From an uncultured Ruminococcus sp. (GTDB taxonomy: Bacteria; Bacillota; Clostridia; Monoglobales; Monoglobaceae): DNA of 50,537 nucleotides. Of this stretch, positions 1 through 8,771 are shown in pieces. The notes under the pieces were generated by a model. That model had not been told where the DNA came from, made no database searches, and was given only the letters and a program-made list of their open reading frames with translations. The translations under genes and the position numbers were made by a program. Position 1 is the stretch's first letter; each line of letters opens with the position of its first letter. Location of the stretch: assembly GCA_902797885.1 (NCBI GenBank), contig CADBUP010000123.1, positions 1 through 50,537 of the forward strand, read 5' to 3'.

Positions 1-83
1 ATTTTTTCTGTGCAGTTGGGCTTGGCAACTGTATGGGCGAAGGGCAATTAATTCAATAAAATTATTTTGTTTTTTGGATGAAT

Positions 84-107
84 CGCCTCTTTAGGCAAGG
101 GGGCAGT
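84..107. repeat. Fragment of a dispersed hairpin-rich repeat
   Basis: The string CTTTAGGCAAGGGGGCA occurs here and, nearly unchanged, twice in the intergenic region near 3.84-3.90 kb, where an inverted copy is also present. This single copy looks like one arm of that repeat. No coding function is visible. Confidence 0.5.
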
Positions 108-154
108 CAATTCAAAGCAATATCTTGCTGAAAATAACTTTTTCGACACCTTTA

Positions 155-189
155 ATGACCGCTTTTAACAAGGCGGTCATATTTTTTTG
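155..189 (+). terminator. Rho-independent terminator of an upstream gene
   Basis: An 8-bp perfect stem (ATGACCGC at 155-162 with GCGGTCAT at 173-180) encloses a 10-nt loop and is followed directly by ATTTTTTTG. It would end transcription of a plus-strand gene that lies outside the window to the left. Confidence 0.85.
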
Positions 190-192
190 TGC

Positions 193-230
193 AAAATCGT
201 TGATTAGCACAAAAATCGTTGATGAACACA
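193..230 (+). promoter_or_regulatory. 19-bp tandem repeat, candidate operator of the importer operon
   Basis: Two adjacent 19-bp units (193-211 and 212-230) share AAAATCGTTGAT followed by a similar half ending in CACA. They sit 60-110 bp upstream of the first permease start. The region between them and the gene holds a weak TTGCAC (239-244) and AT-rich -10-like strings. AraC-type response regulators such as YesN commonly bind pairs of direct repeats about two helical turns long, and the YesN-type regulator at 17964-18722 is an obvious candidate. The site assignment is inference. Confidence 0.45.
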
Positions 231-300
231 TATGTTTTTTGCACAAAAGGTGATATGATTAGTTTAAACAAAGATTAACATTAGTGGAGGAGTGGCTGAC

Positions 301-1251
301 TTGAGTAATGAGTTAAAGACAAAGAGTAAAATTAAGAAAAAAAGAGGCTGGTCGGCAACGGTAAAAGAAATGAAAAAATACCGAGCCATTTATGCAATGA
401 TGCTTCTTGGGGCTGCATGTTACATTGTGTTTAATTATGCTCCCATGTACGGAATCCAGATAGCATTCAAAGATTTTTATGTGACCCGCGGAATATGGAA
501 CAGTCCGTGGGTGGGGTTGAAAAACTTCAGAGAGCTTTTCGCAACGGGTAATTTCTGGAGGGTTTTCAATAACACTCTTTATCTGAGTGTGCTGAGACTG
601 ATTTTCGGTTTTCCCGCACCGATTATTCTTGCGCTTTTGCTGAACGAATTGCGCTCTGAAAAATATAAAAGAGTGATACAGACATCGATTTATCTTCCCC
701 ACTTTATTTCGTGGGTCGTTATCGCAGGTATAATAAACGTCATTTTTGCTATGGACGGTCCGATTAATGCAATATTGAAATCCGTGGGTATAAACGAGGT
801 AAACTTCCTTACTAGCTCAAAAACGTTCCGCAGTATGGTTGTGGGCTCGGATATATGGAAGGAAGTCGGCTGGGGTACGATTATTTATCTTGCGGCGCTT
901 ACGGGAATTTCGCCCGACCTTTACGAAGCCGCATACATAGACGGTGCAAGCAGATGGCAGCAGACAATAAAAATCACGATTCCGTGCATACTTCCGACCG
1001 TGTCCGTCCTGCTGATACTAAAGGTCGGAGGATTGACCAATGGCGGCTTTGACCAGATATTTAATATGTATAACGAGGCCGTATATGATGTCGGAGATAT
1101 AATTCAGACATACAACTATCGTGTGGGTCTCGGCCAGGGTAATTATGCAAGGTCAACGGCGCTGAGCATATTCCTAAACGTAATAAACTGTGTTCTGCTT
1201 CTGTCGACTAACTTTGTTTCGAAGAAGCTCAGCGGAAGCGGATTGTATTAA
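301..1251 (+). CDS. CUT1-family sugar ABC transporter permease (LplB-like)
   Basis: This is one half of the membrane channel of a carbohydrate ABC importer. The N-terminus is basic and hydrophilic, followed by about six hydrophobic spans. The cytoplasmic EAA loop that contacts the ATPase is clear at about residues 209-223 (EAAYIDGASRWQQTI, then a proline-rich continuation). Length near 316 aa is normal for LplB/YteP-type permeases of complex oligosaccharide importers. I chose TTG at 301 because GGAGGAG (286-292) lies 8 nt upstream; an in-frame GTG at 292 would overlap that ribosome site. It is followed after 14 bp by the partner permease and then the binding protein. No ATPase gene is nearby, as is usual for systems served by a shared MsmX-type ATPase. 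Confidence 0.93.
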   Translation: MSNELKTKSKIKKKRGWSATVKEMKKYRAIYAMMLLGAACYIVFNYAPMYGIQIAFKDFYVTRGIWNSPWVGLKNFRELFATGNFWRVFNNTLYLSVLRLIFGFPAPIILALLLNELRSEKYKRVIQTSIYLPHFISWVVIAGIINVIFAMDGPINAILKSVGINEVNFLTSSKTFRSMVVGSDIWKEVGWGTIIYLAALTGISPDLYEAAYIDGASRWQQTIKITIPCILPTVSVLLILKVGGLTNGGFDQIFNMYNEAVYDVGDIIQTYNYRVGLGQGNYARSTALSIFLNVINCVLLLSTNFVSKKLSGSGLY

Positions 1252-1265
1252 GGAGGAAGTAAAGA

Positions 1266-2135
1266 ATGAAAAGAAGCTTGGGCGAAAAAGCCTTTAACGT
1301 ATTTAATATAATATTTCTTGCTATATGCGCACTTATAATGATATATCCGTTTTACTTTGTTGTTATAAGATCGGTTATGCCGTATCAGGAGCTGGTACAG
1401 AGCAAGCTGACTCTATGGCCGAAATCGTTTACCTTTGAGAGCTATAAGGCAATCCTCGGATACAAATACATAACAAGCGGATTTCTTGTTACCGTTATGC
1501 TGGTTGTGTGCGGCGTTCCGCTGACTCTTGCCGGAAACCTGATGTTTGCATACGGGTTGACAAAGAGAGACCTTCCCGGAAGAGCGTTTATAAATGCCTT
1601 TATCACAATTCCGATGTTTGTGGGCGGCGGTCTTATCCCCGGATACCTGCTTATAAAAAATCTCGGTTTGATAAACAGCTGGCTTTCTATTATACTTCCG
1701 GCGTTTATGTCCACCTATTATCTGGTGGTATCGCGAAGCTTTTTTGAGTCGATTCCGACTGAGCTTGAAGAATCGGCTATGCTTGACGGGGCGTCATATT
1801 TGACTATCTTTATAAGAATAGTGATTCCGCTGAGCCTTCCCATAATAACGACAATTGCACTATTTTCGGCGGTAAACCGCTGGAACGGCTGGTATAATGC
1901 GATGCTTTATTTAAACGATAAAAACAAATGGCCGCTTGCGCTTGTTTTAAGAGATATACTTATAAACAATAATACGAGTGATATGGCGGCCGACAACCGA
2001 GACAGTATGTTTATGATGGAGGAGAATCTGAAAATGGCGACGGTGGTTGTTTCGATAGTTCCGATTCTGATTATCTATCCGTTTATACAGAAGTATTTCA
2101 CAAAGGGAATGATGCTCGGCGCGGTAAAGAGTTAA
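1266..2135 (+). CDS. CUT1-family sugar ABC transporter permease (YtcP-like)
   Basis: Second membrane subunit of the importer, 289 aa with six predicted spans and the EAA loop at about residues 167-181 (LEESAMLDGASYLTI). It resembles the YtcP/AraQ-type permeases that pair with LplB proteins. Its start has AGGAGG 8 nt upstream. It begins 14 bp after the first permease, so the two are almost certainly cotranscribed, and the solute-binding protein follows 57 bp later. Together they form a heterodimeric pore for an oligosaccharide. The substrate cannot be assigned from these sequences, though the neighbouring beta-helix and GH2 genes point to a plant or host glycan. Confidence 0.93.
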   Translation: MKRSLGEKAFNVFNIIFLAICALIMIYPFYFVVIRSVMPYQELVQSKLTLWPKSFTFESYKAILGYKYITSGFLVTVMLVVCGVPLTLAGNLMFAYGLTKRDLPGRAFINAFITIPMFVGGGLIPGYLLIKNLGLINSWLSIILPAFMSTYYLVVSRSFFESIPTELEESAMLDGASYLTIFIRIVIPLSLPIITTIALFSAVNRWNGWYNAMLYLNDKNKWPLALVLRDILINNNTSDMAADNRDSMFMMEENLKMATVVVSIVPILIIYPFIQKYFTKGMMLGAVKS

Positions 2136-2192
2136 AAATTATTAAGTTTTACATATTAACAAAATGACCATATTCAAAAGGAGGATTTTTAA

Positions 2193-3740
2193 ATGGTAAA
2201 GAGAGTTATGGCGGCTGCTGCCGCGGCAATGATGACGGTGACGTGCCTTGCAGGCTGCGGCGGAGGAAAGCAGGCAAAGGACGCAGATGAAAAGATTAAG
2301 ATTTTTTCGGGGTATTTGGGAAATATGACGGTCGGTGACGATAACTCGCCTATTTATAAGACCCTGCATGAAAAACTCGGCATCGAGATAGAACCGATGT
2401 CGTCAAACACCAACAGCAACGACGCGGCAACAAAGCTGAACGTCTTGCTGGCAAGCGGTGAGGTTCCCGATATATTCGTATCATCGGGCGTAGATATAAA
2501 CAACCGTCAGTATACACAGTGGATAAAAGAGGGGATAGTTCTTCCGCTCAGCGATTATTCAAAGGATTATCCGAATATCGATAATAAGCTGAAGCAGTTC
2601 GACGATTTAAAAGCGCTTGAAGAGGGAAAGCACTATTTTCTTCCCATATACAGCTATGAGGGTAACAATGAAACGGTCGGAAGCAGCTGTACGTGGATAA
2701 GAAAGGACTGGTTAAAGAAGCTTAATCTCGAAATGCCGAAGACAACCGAAGATTTTATTAAGGTTGCTACCGCGTTTGCACAGAACGACCCCGACGGAAA
2801 CGGACAGAATGACACGACGGGTTATTCATTCTCAAAGGTTTACGGATTTCCGTACGATCTCTTTGACACAAGATATAACCGATTCAAAAAGGTAGACGGA
2901 AAGTGGGAGCCTGAGATAGTGAGCGACAATATGAAAGAGGCGCTTAAAGCCTTCCAGAAGATGTATAATTCGGGTGCGGTTGACCGCGAATTTGTAATAG
3001 GTCCGTCATGCGAGGATAAGTTTATCAGCGGAAAGGCCGGAATGATAGGCGGAAAGGGTATGTGGTATGACGATATGTACGAAAAGTTCAAGGCGGCATA
3101 CCCCGACAAGAATCCCGAGGATATGTTCTGTATTATGGACGACATAACCAACACAAGCGGCTATGTCAGAGGAAACGGACAGGATAACTATTATCTGATG
3201 ACGGCGGTCAGCGGCGTTTCGAGTGAGGCAAAGCAGAAAAAGTCAATGAAGCTTCTTGACTACCTGCTCTCTGACGAAGGCTTAAAGCTTATGAGATACG
3301 GCGTTGAGGGCGTGGACTATGAAGAAAAGGACGGAAAGATTACAAGAACGGTTCCGAACGATGAAAAGACGGGAAGACAGAAGAAAATGGCGGCGGTAGA
3401 CAGCGTAGCGGCGCTTAAATCACTTGTTACATGGGATTCTCTGTTTATGTATGATGACGAGCCGTTTAAGGAACGCCGCCTTGAATATTCAAAGCACGCG
3501 ATAGAAAGAGATTCTAAGTTCCCGAATCCGCTCAGATACTTAAAGCTGGACGAGGAAAAAATAAGCAATGTTAAGAAGAAGGAACTTGAAACATACTTCT
3601 TTGAAACCGCAACAAATATGATTATAAATAACGAAGATATTGATTCGGGATTTGAGAAAATGAAGCAGGAATGGTATAAACGCGGCGGAACCGCTTATGT
3701 TGAAGAAATTAATGCGAAGGCAAAGGAAGCGGGTCTTTGA
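2193..3740 (+). CDS. Lipoprotein extracellular sugar-binding protein of the ABC importer
   Basis: A 515-aa solute-binding protein (family 1, LipO/YtcQ-like). The N-terminus is a lipoprotein signal: Lys/Arg, an alanine-rich hydrophobic stretch and the lipobox LAGC with Cys22 as the lipidated residue, followed by a Gly/Lys linker. The mature part is long for a sugar-binding protein, as is typical of members that bind large oligosaccharides. It carries the usual pattern of an early strand-rich lobe, a central DPDGNGQNDTTGYS segment (a calcium-loop-like sequence common in this subfamily) and a Trp/Tyr-rich cleft. AAAAGGAGGA lies 9 nt upstream of ATG. It would present ligand to the two permeases encoded immediately upstream. 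Confidence 0.92.
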   Translation: MVKRVMAAAAAAMMTVTCLAGCGGGKQAKDADEKIKIFSGYLGNMTVGDDNSPIYKTLHEKLGIEIEPMSSNTNSNDAATKLNVLLASGEVPDIFVSSGVDINNRQYTQWIKEGIVLPLSDYSKDYPNIDNKLKQFDDLKALEEGKHYFLPIYSYEGNNETVGSSCTWIRKDWLKKLNLEMPKTTEDFIKVATAFAQNDPDGNGQNDTTGYSFSKVYGFPYDLFDTRYNRFKKVDGKWEPEIVSDNMKEALKAFQKMYNSGAVDREFVIGPSCEDKFISGKAGMIGGKGMWYDDMYEKFKAAYPDKNPEDMFCIMDDITNTSGYVRGNGQDNYYLMTAVSGVSSEAKQKKSMKLLDYLLSDEGLKLMRYGVEGVDYEEKDGKITRTVPNDEKTGRQKKMAAVDSVAALKSLVTWDSLFMYDDEPFKERRLEYSKHAIERDSKFPNPLRYLKLDEEKISNVKKKELETYFFETATNMIINNEDIDSGFEKMKQEWYKRGGTAYVEEINAKAKEAGL

Positions 3741-3804
3741 TAGTTTTATAAAAAATAAATAGATGATTGTAAAATAAAGAAATCGAAAGCTCTGGGTAAC
3801 TCAT

Positions 3805-3990
3805 ATATCCCCCCGAGTTTTGCTGTCGCAAAACTCACCCCCCTTTAGGCAAGGGGGGCAAGTGGGCGGCAACCATCGCCCTTTTAGGCAAGGGGGCAAA
3901 TGTTGCTAAAGCCTCTCAAAAGGCTCCATTGCCTAAAGGGAGCTGTCACCGATAGGTGACTGAGGGGATTCAATCGCCGACCGGGACGTC
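3805..3990. repeat. Hairpin-rich intergenic repeat cluster
   Basis: The 373-bp gap between the binding protein and the next gene is mostly repeats. GAGTTTTGC/GCAAAACTC (3815-3823 and 3828-3836) forms a perfect 9-bp hairpin with a TGTC loop. CCCCCCTT/AAGGGGGG (3838-3845 and 3851-3858) forms a second, and a similar GC-rich one follows at 3878-3897. An inverted copy TTGCCTAAAGGG is at 3929-3940, and GTCACC/GGTGAC (3945-3950 and 3955-3960) gives another stem. This matches the style of the TTTAGGCAAGG / GCCTAAAGGGAGCTGTC repeats scattered in many gut Clostridia. The first hairpins could also end the importer transcript. No gene is visible; 3991-4113 is AT-rich leader for the next gene. Confidence 0.7.
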
Positions 3991-4113
3991 AGCGGTGGAG
4001 GGATTAAAAAAAGCGGAGAAAAGTATTATACATTAACAAGAAAAACCGCTTGGAATCAACATTTTCAGACTTTTACAATCGGTTAAAATAAATAAAATGA
4101 AGGGAGCAAGCAT

Positions 4114-6108
4114 ATGAAGCATAAAATTTGCGGAAGGGTTACGGCGGTACTGTTGGCGGCGATGTGCCTGACGGCTGCGTCCGTTTCGGCGCAGACATAC
4201 TGTGCGCCGGGCGGAACGGGTGACGGAACTGCTCCGTCAAAAGCGGCCGAAAATGTTGCGAATGCGGAAGGCACAGTTAAGCTTAAAAGCGGCGGAACAT
4301 ATGAAGGCTTTGAAGCCGAAAGCGGAAAAACGGTTGACGTGCTGACTTACGGCGAGGGTGAAAAGCCGACAATAAGCGGAAAAATCAATGTGAAGGGGTC
4401 TGCACACATCAGCGGCGTTTCGCTGTCGGGCGGATTGACAATCACCGGCACAGCGGTGATTGCAGATTGCGTTATCAGCGGCGAAACAGAGATAAAGGAC
4501 AGCGCGTCTGTCATAATTAAAAATTGTGAGTTAAAAAACAAAATAAAGATAAGCGGTTCGGGAAGCTCTGAGATATACAACAATTCCTGCGAACTGGGCG
4601 GAGGCTGTCTTATAGAAGCCGACGGCTCGGCTGACATAAGCTTTTTCGGGAACACGGTCAGCGGAGGGGCGCTTATCAATACGGCGCAAGCCTATAGCGG
4701 AAGGGTCTGCTTTCTTTCCAATACGGCACAGCTTTTCGATTCGGCGCAAGCAACACAAAAACCTCTTTTCTCGTTTTCGGGATTAAAAGAAGATGACAGG
4801 AGCAGTATTATAGGCAACAGTATTTCGGGAAAGCGCGAGATGTTCAAATTTGACGGATTGTCAAATGCAGAATTGCCGAAGATTTTCGGAAATTCCTACG
4901 CTGACGGCTTTTCGGCCTCCGATAACGGAAAAGTCTTTTCGAGCCTTGACGATTGGGAAATTTACGGTCTGTCCGACGGTGACAAGGCGGCGGCAGACGG
5001 TGAAAAGCCGACGGTGACCGACCTTAGAGCGACGCGTGACGAAGACGGAGCGGCGCTTAGCTGGAATGGCGGCGAAACAGCGATAATCTATAATATCTAT
5101 CGCGGAAGCGGCGATGCTTTTGACGAGTCAAAGCTTATCGCGAGCACCGAGAATGAGGAATATACCGACAAAACGGTGTATGATAATTCAGACGCGGTAT
5201 ACTTTGTCGTTCCAAAGGCATCGGACGGAACGCTCGGCGACCCCGCCGCCGTCAAGACCTCGGCAATCAAATCAAAAGCGGAGTTTGATAATGAATCGAG
5301 TATATTTAAGCTTGACTTTGAAACCGGTATTGATAAGTGGATAAAGGCGAATTATGGAATCGAACAAGGTGTCGATGTGAGCCACAGCGGAGGATATTCG
5401 TTAAAAGTCAAAGCTCCGAAGTGGGCGCTTCTCGGAACTGACGGAAGCCATAATAGAAATAGTTATGTACAATATCCATATCCGACAGAGGACCTTCAAA
5501 GCAACACAAAATATAACTTTTCGGCTTGGGTTTACACAACGCTCGATAATGTAAAATTAAAGATGTCCGAATGGGACTCATGGGGAAACAAAATTTTTGA
5601 CCTTAAGGCAAATGAGTGGACTTATGTCGAGTGGCAGAATTTTGGATATATGGAGCATCCTAAATACGAAGAAAGAAAGCTTGTGTTTGGATTTTTAAAG
5701 ACCGACGCCGAGGAGGATGGTATATTTTATATCGATGACGTTATGATGAAGCCGGCGGATGCGGAATATGACGGCTCGACAGTAGAGAAGATTTCCTTTA
5801 CGAACGGAGACGGAACGGAAACAAGCGTGCTGCCGTCAGACTGGCTTATCGCTAAGTTTGACGCGAATATGAAGAATGGTGACTTCGCCGGATTCACAGC
5901 GGTGTTAAAGCTCTTTGACGCGGACGGAAATGTTCTGTGCGAGAAGCGTGAGACCTTCGGAAGCGAACGCGGAGTATCGGGAGAAAAGACCTTTACGCTT
6001 GAAGCCGATATGACGAAATACGCGGATGCCGTCCGCACCGAGGCGTATTGCACGGAGGGCGGCGGAGAAGTTCTTAAGTCCGCTTCGATTACAAAAAGCA
6101 CGGAATAA
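4114..6108 (+). CDS. Secreted beta-helix / carbohydrate-binding multidomain protein
   Basis: A 664-aa exported protein. It has a Sec signal peptide (cleavage after about residue 26, SVSA/QTYC). Residues about 30-260 are short repeating strands rich in Gly, Ser, Ile and Asn (GTYEGFEAESGKT, ISGETEIKDSASV), as in a right-handed parallel beta-helix, though without the long pectate-lyase N-terminal motif of the two larger proteins downstream. About 295-390 is fibronectin-III-like (ALSWNGGETAIIYNIYRG). About 395-545 looks like a CBM4/9-type beta-sandwich (FETGIDKWI, then DGIFYIDDVMM). A C-terminal beta-domain ends the chain. No SLH or LPXTG anchor is present. GAAGGGAGCA lies upstream of ATG. The role, probably glycan binding or cleavage outside the cell, is inferred from architecture; no catalytic residues could be pinned. 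Confidence 0.72.
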   Translation: MKHKICGRVTAVLLAAMCLTAASVSAQTYCAPGGTGDGTAPSKAAENVANAEGTVKLKSGGTYEGFEAESGKTVDVLTYGEGEKPTISGKINVKGSAHISGVSLSGGLTITGTAVIADCVISGETEIKDSASVIIKNCELKNKIKISGSGSSEIYNNSCELGGGCLIEADGSADISFFGNTVSGGALINTAQAYSGRVCFLSNTAQLFDSAQATQKPLFSFSGLKEDDRSSIIGNSISGKREMFKFDGLSNAELPKIFGNSYADGFSASDNGKVFSSLDDWEIYGLSDGDKAAADGEKPTVTDLRATRDEDGAALSWNGGETAIIYNIYRGSGDAFDESKLIASTENEEYTDKTVYDNSDAVYFVVPKASDGTLGDPAAVKTSAIKSKAEFDNESSIFKLDFETGIDKWIKANYGIEQGVDVSHSGGYSLKVKAPKWALLGTDGSHNRNSYVQYPYPTEDLQSNTKYNFSAWVYTTLDNVKLKMSEWDSWGNKIFDLKANEWTYVEWQNFGYMEHPKYEERKLVFGFLKTDAEEDGIFYIDDVMMKPADAEYDGSTVEKISFTNGDGTETSVLPSDWLIAKFDANMKNGDFAGFTAVLKLFDADGNVLCEKRETFGSERGVSGEKTFTLEADMTKYADAVRTEAYCTEGGGEVLKSASITKSTE

Positions 6109-6190
6109 AAATTCAAAAATATAAATAGGACCTCGGGGGAAGACTCTGAAAAAATTGCTTTTAAGGCATAAAAAAGAAAGGACTATTAAA

Positions 6191-8623
6191 ATGAAAAAGA
6201 GAATTTTTAGTATATTATTGGCTCTGACGATGATACTTTCAACCTTTGCATTATCCGGCACAGCCGTGCTTGCCGAGGGCGAAACGGCAGCAACGCCCAA
6301 ATTGACGGTGACCGCTTCTCAGAGCGGAAATACGGCTTCTGCGGTTGTTGCGTTATCAGGGAACCCGGGCGTCGCCGGCATAGATTTTAAGCTTTCATAT
6401 GATACGGATAAGCTTACGCCGAAGTTCTTTGAAATCGGAAACGGCTTCAGCGGTGCAACAACCAATTTATCAGATTCTTTAGCTTCATCGTTCGTTACAT
6501 TTGTTTGGACAAATGCTGACGATGTGACGGCGAACGGAACATTAATTAAAGTTACGTTTGATGTAAAGACCGCGGGACAGGCGAGCTTTAGCATTACAGA
6601 TGCTAAGCTTGTAAAAGCCGTTGAGAAAGATGTGACCGCAGAAACCGAGGGAACGAGCCTTAACCTGACCGGCGGCGAAACACCGGCCTATGCCGAACCC
6701 ACGATAGTGAAACCGGATGCGGTAGAAAATAACAAAACTTATGCCGGAAATGCAAATCAAATATTAACAACTCAGGCGAATGACGCAGATTGGCAGTTTG
6801 CGGTTGACGGAGTGAACGGCAAAAGATTTTCGCTTCTGGATATAAATCCAAACGGAGGTAGCTCAAAATATTTTATCCTTGCGGCAAACGGCTACGGCGA
6901 TACAAGATTTTACGGAGCAGATGGCACGGTCAAATATTATAACAAGGCGGGGGCGCACTTTAATGCCGATGATAAAGAAAGCGTTGCCAATGCACTTAAT
7001 TACGAGCATATCGGGAAGGAAAACCCCAGCGGCAATGATTATTTAAAAGCGTCAACTATACAGACGCTTGATAAAAAAATAGTTAAATATATCGATGTGA
7101 ACCATTTATGGAAGACAGAACCGGATCGTTTTTATCAAACCGGTTCGACAGCAAGCGGCTGTTATGAAACAACCTGCGGCGTTGCGCTTTTATCCTACAG
7201 CGAGCTTTTAAAATATAAAGATAAAATCGGCTATGGAATAATGGGTAACAACAGCACGGACTTCGGAACAGCCGGAGACCGGTGGAAGCTCAGAACAACA
7301 ACAAACTACGCGAGTTTCTCTGTTGCCGGATTGGGGGTTACCATGATATCTTCTGGTGGTAAAGTAGGATATGTGGGAAAGGTTGAGAATAACGGCTATA
7401 ATTTCTGGATTCGTCCCTGCTTCTGGCTGAATAATGACTTCTTTAAAAACGTCAAGCTTAATTTAACATACACAGGTGCTGAGGTTAAAAAGGCGCTTAA
7501 AAACAACTATACATATGATGAGCTGAAAGAAATTTATTCCGCCGATGAGCTTACACAAATCGGCCTTGCGCCGACCTCGGAGTATAAGCCGTCTGAGGGT
7601 TACACGAACGTATTCGATATGTCAAAGGATAATATTTCGGAATTAACGGGAAACGGAACCAACACCGGGTTTGTGACACTTGATTCAAAGGTAACATATG
7701 ATGCCGCTGCGAAAAAGCTTTCGTTTGACGCGGCTCAAGTCCCGAGCAAGATATACGAGAGTGCCTATGCCACATTTAATATGCCGTCCGCTTCGAATTA
7801 TGACATTTCGTTTAAGGTTAAGTTCACCGATGCTATAAATAAAACGGATGCAAAAGGAAATGCGGCTCCATATAACGGCAGGTACGGAAATTTAAAGGTT
7901 ACCCTCAGAGAGGGCGGAATGCCTGCCGATGCTGCAGACGGGGCGGTAAGCGGTTATCTGTTTAATATGAGCGCAACCGAAAAATATGTAGGCACAACCT
8001 ATGACCGTGTGAAGTACAACGGATTCTATGAAAAACCTTTAACGGTATACGAAAGTAGTAAGTCCTTTGAAGGAAATAAAGATTATACTGTTGCGGTTAA
8101 GGTATATGACCTCCCGAATATGAACAATCAGGTTAAAATAGAAGCCTATTTAGACGGAAAGCTGTATTCAGAGTACACGATGTCTGATACTCAAGCCAAA
8201 AAGGAATACGGTAACCTTCTTCTGACATCAACGGATTCTAAGTTTGAAATAACCGATTTAAAGATAAACGTTGCACCGCGGGATATGTTTGACGCTGAGT
8301 TCGGTGAAGTGACTAATGATGATACAAGAATTCTTAAGATTGATCCGAAGTTCCTTTATACCTTTAATAGCGGAAGAGAGAATGTGAATATCCCCGACAA
8401 CACAAAGGCTTTTGCGGCTCTTTACGGCTCGGACGGAAAACTCAAGGAGATAAAGGTATTAGATCCGGCTCAAAATACTATAAGTATAAGTGATGGCTTG
8501 ATTACAACAAATGGAAATGCAGAGTTTAATATATCAGCCGGCGATAAAGCGAGAGTCTTCTTCTGGGATTCAAATACGTTAAAGCCGCTTACCGATAAGG
8601 CGTTTGAATACACGGTGAAGTAG
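6191..8623 (+). CDS. Secreted cohesin-domain surface protein with DUF6273-like region
   Basis: An 810-aa exported protein; ATG 6191 follows GAAAGGA by 9 nt (an in-frame TTG at 6155 is less likely). The signal peptide is residues 1-28. Residues about 36-145 look like a cohesin fold: VTASQSGNTASAVVAL, then GIDFKLSYDTDKLTP and GTLIKVTFDVK match the conserved strands. About 170-425 resembles DUF6273, with a WKLRT motif and an IRPCFWL signature near residue 407. About 470-695 is a beta-sandwich module shared with the C-terminus of the beta-helix protein at 8772-12674 (FNMPSA.NYD.SFKV.FT; VKIEAYLDGKLYSEY). The tail ends with ARVFFWDSNTLKPL, a motif seen in clostridial surface proteins. It lies 82 bp after its neighbour. 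It may act as a scaffold or receptor; no dockerin partner is visible in the window. Confidence 0.72.
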   Translation: MKKRIFSILLALTMILSTFALSGTAVLAEGETAATPKLTVTASQSGNTASAVVALSGNPGVAGIDFKLSYDTDKLTPKFFEIGNGFSGATTNLSDSLASSFVTFVWTNADDVTANGTLIKVTFDVKTAGQASFSITDAKLVKAVEKDVTAETEGTSLNLTGGETPAYAEPTIVKPDAVENNKTYAGNANQILTTQANDADWQFAVDGVNGKRFSLLDINPNGGSSKYFILAANGYGDTRFYGADGTVKYYNKAGAHFNADDKESVANALNYEHIGKENPSGNDYLKASTIQTLDKKIVKYIDVNHLWKTEPDRFYQTGSTASGCYETTCGVALLSYSELLKYKDKIGYGIMGNNSTDFGTAGDRWKLRTTTNYASFSVAGLGVTMISSGGKVGYVGKVENNGYNFWIRPCFWLNNDFFKNVKLNLTYTGAEVKKALKNNYTYDELKEIYSADELTQIGLAPTSEYKPSEGYTNVFDMSKDNISELTGNGTNTGFVTLDSKVTYDAAAKKLSFDAAQVPSKIYESAYATFNMPSASNYDISFKVKFTDAINKTDAKGNAAPYNGRYGNLKVTLREGGMPADAADGAVSGYLFNMSATEKYVGTTYDRVKYNGFYEKPLTVYESSKSFEGNKDYTVAVKVYDLPNMNNQVKIEAYLDGKLYSEYTMSDTQAKKEYGNLLLTSTDSKFEITDLKINVAPRDMFDAEFGEVTNDDTRILKIDPKFLYTFNSGRENVNIPDNTKAFAALYGSDGKLKEIKVLDPAQNTISISDGLITTNGNAEFNISAGDKARVFFWDSNTLKPLTDKAFEYTVK

Positions 8624-8633
8624 TCAAAACGTC

Positions 8634-8720
8634 TGACGAAAGGCTCCATTGCCGGTGGCAACCATTTATCGCCGACCGAGGCGGCAGCCGAGATAAGGCA
8701 AGCGCAATGCGCTTGACGGA
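8634..8720. repeat. Repeat remnant related to the 3.9-kb cluster
   Basis: AAAGGCTCCATTGCC here matches the same string at about 3919-3933. GGTGGCAACCA and ATCGCCGACCG also echo GGCGGCAACCA and ATCGCCGACCG in the earlier cluster. It fills most of the gap between the cohesin-type gene and the large beta-helix gene. CAAGCGCAATGCGCTTG at 8699-8715 is a perfect hairpin that could act as a terminator or processing site. Confidence 0.55.
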
Positions 8721-8771
8721 GGGAATTCACAGGAGAAATTCAGCGGCGCATGAAATAAAAGGCGGTGAGAT

